From the NCBI GenBank assembly GCA_030595015.1, contig JAUVDZ010000048.1, positions 1-8,436 of the forward strand: 8,436 nt of DNA. Direction: 5' to 3'. Numbering within the stretch: the stretch's first letter is position 1; every line of letters begins with the position of its first letter. The position numbers and the translations under genes are program-made. This DNA comes from Candidatus Peregrinibacteria bacterium (GTDB lineage: Bacteria > Patescibacteriota > Gracilibacteria > UBA1369 > PNNO01). This document shows positions 5,242 to 8,436 of this stretch, piece after piece. Below the pieces are notes generated by a model. The model was not told the DNA's origin, did not search any database, and saw nothing but the letters and a program-made list of their open reading frames with translations.

Positions 5242-7875
5242 TTATGTAGTTCGAGTCGTTTGGTTTTTCATGTTAAGCGTGATTTCTTTTGGTGATCCTT
5301 TTGGTTTTATAACGTTCAATTGAACACCTCTTACGTGATCTAATTTCTTTCGTAAATATGCTCTTTTTGAAGCATCTTGAATTAAACCGGGAGATGCAGT
5401 ATATTTTTTTACAATTGCCTTCATTTGAGCAACTGAAACTGTTTCTTCAAAAATAAAACCATAGTCTTTTGCAAACTCCTTCCATGCTTTAATCATATTA
5501 GTAATTTTTTTACCAAAAACATCAACAACTTCTCCAACTGCGACAAAATCAATTATACCGTCAAACTTATTTCCGATTGCTTCTTTTGCCTTTTCAGCTC
5601 TTCTATCAGCCAATTCCTGATTATATGCAAATCGTCCGTCCATACTTGCCCGTCCAACAATTTCAATTTTAGGGATACTAGACAGTTTAAGCACATTGAT
5701 CAATTCTGACGACTTGTCTTTTAATTTTTTAGCAACTGCTGTTCGCAAAGCTTTGTCCTCAATTGCACTTAAAATTGACTCTGCGATTTTTTGATTCATA
5801 TTATCTCTACTAAATGTAATTTTATTAACTTTATCACTGTTCGCCTTCATATTATTAATAAGATCAACTTTTAAAGTTGAAACATGTAGTTGTATTTTCT
5901 TATTTGGAAGATTCTTCCCAACAACATCAATTTGTCCTTCTTTTTTGAACTCAATTTTATTTACAATTGGCTTAGCACTTTGCACTTCAGGAGTTTGAGG
6001 TTTTGGTTTAGGTACTTTTGCCAGCATTGTTTTTGGAGCCTTTCGCGCTTTTGGTAGGGTCCTCTTAGGCAAAGTCCGTAATCGAGCCGGAAAACTGATT
6101 TTAGCAGTTTTTGCCTGAGCATCGATCAAACCATTAAGTTTGTTTAATCTTGCTTTTCTTTTTACGGAATCTGTTTCTTTAACTGCTGCATTGTATTCTG
6201 CTCTAGCTTTTTCTAATTTGTTGAAACCTTCACGATATTCCTTATTATACATCTTCGCCATTTCATGATCCGGGTTTCCTGGAGAGCTTTTTCTTTTATT
6301 ATCAAGCCACTTTACTAAAAAATTTAATTTACTATCTACATGTTTTTCTAATGGTGTAGTTGGAGCTTTTTCAGCACTCATTTTAGGCTTTGCACTATCT
6401 TTAAATTTACTTGCTATTAAAGCCACAGCTATCTCTAATTTATTTTTAATTTTTTTAATATCTTCTCTTGATTTAACTTTTTTCATTCCTGCCTGCGCAT
6501 TAGCTTTTAATTCTCCTAATTTAATTGCAGTTTTTGTGTAACCTTCTTTTACTTTTCCTTCTGTATATTTAGCGTTTTCTACAGCTGCTTCTTTTAATTG
6601 ATCTGCTTTTTTAAGAGTAGCTTTGTAAGCTTTTGTTACATCAGCACGATAATCAATACGCTTAGCAACTTTTTCCGTCTTTTTTCGTAAATCCTTTGCA
6701 ACTTCTGCTGCATCCGCTGTTCCTGAACTTAATTTCTTTGCTGCTTCTTTTCTATATTTTGTTAGTTTTTTTACGGCATCTTTAAAAATATTTTCAGAGC
6801 TTGATGTAGCACTTTTTGCTTTTTTGCTTGCATATGATTTTATACTACCAAGCAAGGCAAATGCACTTTTAGCAGCGCCTTTAAACTCACTCTCAACTTT
6901 TTGTACTATCGTCAGTTTTTTTGGTTTTTTAGATTTTTTTGGTTTTTTAGGAGCAAGTGAAGCACCCAAATGTTTTGATCCTGAAGGGAATACTTTAGAA
7001 GTTGCTGCAAATGTCTTTCCTGTAGGTAAAGGAGAATATCTTCTGTCCTTCCCATCAACTTGTTTTCTCGGGAAAGCATACAAAGCACTATACCAAAGAT
7101 CATTCTTATATACTGATGTACTCATTACTCCTTCTTTTTTCCACAAATCTACAGCTTTATTCATTTCTTGATGTGCAAGCTTTAAATCCTCGCTTATATT
7201 TGTAGAAGTAAACTTCCCTTCTTTTATATGAGTCTTTAAAATTTTAAGTTTTGATGGTTTTAAATTGAAAATTGCTGCCTTATAATTCACATACCATCTT
7301 AATAAATACGCTTCAAGCATATAATCAATACGATCCAACATTTGAGCCGTTGTAATTTCGCCCATAAGTTGTGCAAGCGCTGTCTTTTTTTTATTTTTAA
7401 TTCCCGATCTCTCAATTAAAGCTTGTTTCGTTTTTTTATACTCTTTTTCAAACTGTGCCTTTAGTGTTTTCTGACATAATTTTCTTGTCTTTTCAGCTTC
7501 AATCCAATCAACCTCAATCCAAAATTCTGCTTTTACTTTCATACGAAGCAGGTATTGATCAAGTAAAGATTTCATTTGAACTTTTGCTGCCTCTGGTGTT
7601 ATTTTTTTATTTTTTAACTTATCACTAATTTTTACTGCATTCTTTTCAAATAGATCAATGATATCTGAAGTTTCTCTAAAAGGTCTGAATACATTCTTTG
7701 CAAAATTAGGTAAATTCTTTAATTTATATGCAGCTTTTAATTTCTTGTCTGCATCATCTTTTACAGTTTCCAGCCTTGCTAAAGACACAAAATAATCAGA
7801 ATCTAATTTAGCATTATAGTCTGCATAACCTGAAAGAGGGACTTCTTTATTAGAGATTTTACTATTTTTTCCCAT
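5242..7875 (-). CDS. Large Lys/Ala-rich OmpA-like domain protein of unknown function, 877 aa, second gene of operon
   Basis: The start at 7875 is preferred over an upstream ATG at 7923. It lies one base after the stop of the preceding gene (TAA-A-ATG), as in translational coupling, whereas 7923 would overlap that gene by 47 bases. Residues 1-300 are helical and contain the module shared with the 565-residue neighbour: AYLLRWYVNYKAAI (189-202) and SVYKNDLWYSA (254-264). A basic hinge with KKPKKSKKPKK (310-320) opens a long Lys/Ala-rich stretch (about 320-500) resembling amphipathic-helix proteins of the LEA or apolipoprotein kind. A second helical part follows (505-595), then a Pro/Lys linker (600-635). 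The C-terminus repeats the neighbour's layout: VVGKNLP (651-657), then an OmpA-like core with EIVGRASMDGR (738-748), NQELADRRAEKA (752-763) and RGVQLNVIKP (849-858). There is no signal peptide, membrane span or lipobox. The family pattern GxAS replaces GHTD. Possible roles are a cell-envelope scaffold or filament, but this is a guess. Confidence 0.85.
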   Translation of the reverse strand: MGKNSKISNKEVPLSGYADYNAKLDSDYFVSLARLETVKDDADKKLKAAYKLKNLPNFAKNVFRPFRETSDIIDLFEKNAVKISDKLKNKKITPEAAKVQMKSLLDQYLLRMKVKAEFWIEVDWIEAEKTRKLCQKTLKAQFEKEYKKTKQALIERSGIKNKKKTALAQLMGEITTAQMLDRIDYMLEAYLLRWYVNYKAAIFNLKPSKLKILKTHIKEGKFTSTNISEDLKLAHQEMNKAVDLWKKEGVMSTSVYKNDLWYSALYAFPRKQVDGKDRRYSPLPTGKTFAATSKVFPSGSKHLGASLAPKKPKKSKKPKKLTIVQKVESEFKGAAKSAFALLGSIKSYASKKAKSATSSSENIFKDAVKKLTKYRKEAAKKLSSGTADAAEVAKDLRKKTEKVAKRIDYRADVTKAYKATLKKADQLKEAAVENAKYTEGKVKEGYTKTAIKLGELKANAQAGMKKVKSREDIKKIKNKLEIAVALIASKFKDSAKPKMSAEKAPTTPLEKHVDSKLNFLVKWLDNKRKSSPGNPDHEMAKMYNKEYREGFNKLEKARAEYNAAVKETDSVKRKARLNKLNGLIDAQAKTAKISFPARLRTLPKRTLPKARKAPKTMLAKVPKPKPQTPEVQSAKPIVNKIEFKKEGQIDVVGKNLPNKKIQLHVSTLKVDLINNMKANSDKVNKITFSRDNMNQKIAESILSAIEDKALRTAVAKKLKDKSSELINVLKLSSIPKIEIVGRASMDGRFAYNQELADRRAEKAKEAIGNKFDGIIDFVAVGEVVDVFGKKITNMIKAWKEFAKDYGFIFEETVSVAQMKAIVKKYTASPGLIQDASKRAYLRKKLDHVRGVQLNVIKPKGSPKEITLNMKNQTTRTT
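6916..6951 (-). repeat. Two tandem 18-bp units inside the 877-aa gene, encoding the basic hinge
   Basis: Bases 6916-6933 and 6934-6951 are identical except for the last base. On the coding strand they encode two successive copies of a hexapeptide with the pattern [PS]-K-K-P-K-K at residues 309-320. The unit is a multiple of three, so changes in copy number would keep the frame. It lies at the junction between the conserved N-terminal module and the Lys/Ala-rich stretch. Confidence 0.6.
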
Positions 7876-7876
7876 T

Positions 7877-8371
7877 TTATATTTGATTAAGTTGGCCGAG
7901 TATATCTTCCATTTTTTTCTCATCTTCTTTGTGAGAAAGTTGTTCTTTTTTAACTCTTACTTTTTTAAGAAATTTTTCTTTAAACATTTTTACTTCTGAT
8001 GCAAATTTTGAAGCCATCGTCATTTTTTCCTGAGTTGATGGATCAGCTTCATCTTCTGATTCTCCAAAAATATCAGCAAAAGGATCTTCTTCCTCTTCTG
8101 CTGCACCTTCAGCTGTTTCTGCTGTTACATCAGCTTTTGCTGCTGCATTTTTCTTATCAATTTCAGTAAATTTATTGATATTTGTTTGTAATTTTTTGAG
8201 GATATATTTTTTAAATTCTATTTTCTCATTTTCACTACAAATCGCATTCTTATTCACAGAAGCAATAACGTCACGCGCATGTTTTTGCATAAATTCAAGA
8301 GGATCTCCCTCAACCTGAGGGCCAACTCCACCTAAATCAACTGTACTTGGTAAACCAGGCATATCAGCCAT
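7877..8371 (-). CDS. Small hypothetical protein with acidic centre, 164 aa, first gene of operon
   Basis: I do not recognise this protein. Residues 1-24 are Gly/Pro-rich and probably extended. Residues 25-78 look helical, with LEFMQKHARDVIASV and a Lys-rich helix at 50-62. The middle (about 80-112) is strongly acidic and probably disordered, containing AEEEEDPFADIFGESEDEAD. Residues 114-164 form a second charged helix, likely coiled coil. No signal peptide or membrane segment is visible. The first ATG is chosen because an extended -10 promoter lies about 40 bases upstream; a second Met at codon 4 is an alternative. No Shine-Dalgarno sequence is present. The stop sits one base before the ATG of the 877-residue gene, so the two are very probably co-transcribed and co-translated. 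The acidic centre beside a very basic partner suggests, but does not prove, a physical complex. Confidence 0.8.
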   Translation of the reverse strand: MADMPGLPSTVDLGGVGPQVEGDPLEFMQKHARDVIASVNKNAICSENEKIEFKKYILKKLQTNINKFTEIDKKNAAAKADVTAETAEGAAEEEEDPFADIFGESEDEADPSTQEKMTMASKFASEVKMFKEKFLKKVRVKKEQLSHKEDEKKMEDILGQLNQI

Positions 8372-8409
8372 AACTAGTTTTTATTATTTATTGTTTATTT
8401 TCACTTGTT

Positions 8410-8418
8410 ATTATAACA
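8410..8418 (-). promoter_or_regulatory. Extended -10 promoter of the three-gene minus-strand operon
   Basis: On the minus strand the bases read TGTTATAAT, a perfect TATAAT with the TG of an extended -10 element. Transcription would start near 8403, giving an AT-rich leader of about 30 bases before the ATG at 8371. A -35 box at the standard 17-base spacing would straddle the right edge of the window and cannot be judged. An extended -10 often works with a weak -35. Confidence 0.65.
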
Positions 8419-8436
8419 TGAAATACATTTTTTCAC

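Noticed and set aside
6824..7171. 115-codon open frame on the plus strand opposite the 877-aa gene
   Set aside because: Its Phe/Leu-rich product is just the reverse reading of Lys/Glu-rich codons. The minus-strand frame is far longer and has a paralog next to it.
866..7875. Possible UGA-recoding lineage (UGA as glycine), because no gene here stops with TGA
   Set aside because: Long, complete frames including full-length FtsA and FtsZ contain no in-frame TGA. Six genes avoiding TGA as a stop is also easily due to AT-rich stop choice.
7876..7923. Upstream ATG at 7923 as start of the large Lys-rich protein
   Set aside because: It would overlap the preceding gene by 47 bases. The ATG at 7875, one base after the TAA, fits the operon spacing better. 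The extra 16 residues cannot be fully excluded.

Overview
This AT-rich window appears to be a bacterial chromosome segment. Two groups of genes converge on one shared terminator. I see no RNA genes, insertion sequences, CRISPR arrays or phage genes.

Organism (inference): FtsA and FtsZ show a bacterium. The 5'-3' exonuclease stands alone, with no polymerase domain fused to it. No start codon has a recognisable Shine-Dalgarno sequence, and ftsAZ has no murein genes next to it. The neighbouring proteins are Lys/Ala-rich and match nothing I can name. Together this suggests an uncultivated small-genome lineage such as the Candidate Phyla Radiation (Patescibacteria), perhaps near Peregrinibacteria. 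The phylum is a guess. The standard genetic code works throughout: long frames contain no in-frame TGA, and stops are five TAA and one TAG.

Left part, plus strand (1-3417): the 3' two-thirds of a flap-endonuclease-type 5'-3' exonuclease ends in a probable sliding-clamp-binding pentapeptide. A 197-base spacer rich in TCGC-type repeats follows, with a candidate promoter. Then come intact ftsA and ftsZ, separated by 89 bases that may hold a second promoter. FtsA is the actin-like membrane anchor and FtsZ the tubulin-like ring GTPase. Both carry their contact elements: the FtsA C-terminal amphipathic helix and the FtsZ C-terminal DIPAFIR peptide.

Centre (3450-3480): a strong hairpin with T-runs on both strands ends ftsZ from the left and the minus-strand operon from the right.

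Right part, minus strand (8418 down to 3496): a three-gene operon starts from an extended -10 promoter near the right edge. The gene order is a 164-residue protein with an acidic middle, an 877-residue Lys-rich protein, and a 565-residue protein. The two large proteins are divergent paralogs. They share a helical module with a Y-K-[ND]-[ND]-x-W-x-S-A motif and a C-terminal OmpA-like domain of the G-x-A-S-M-[DE]-G type. None has a convincing signal peptide. The 565-residue gene has a G8 homopolymer near its 5' end, and a one-base slip in either direction leads quickly to a stop, so it may be phase-variable. This operon is the most novel part of the window.
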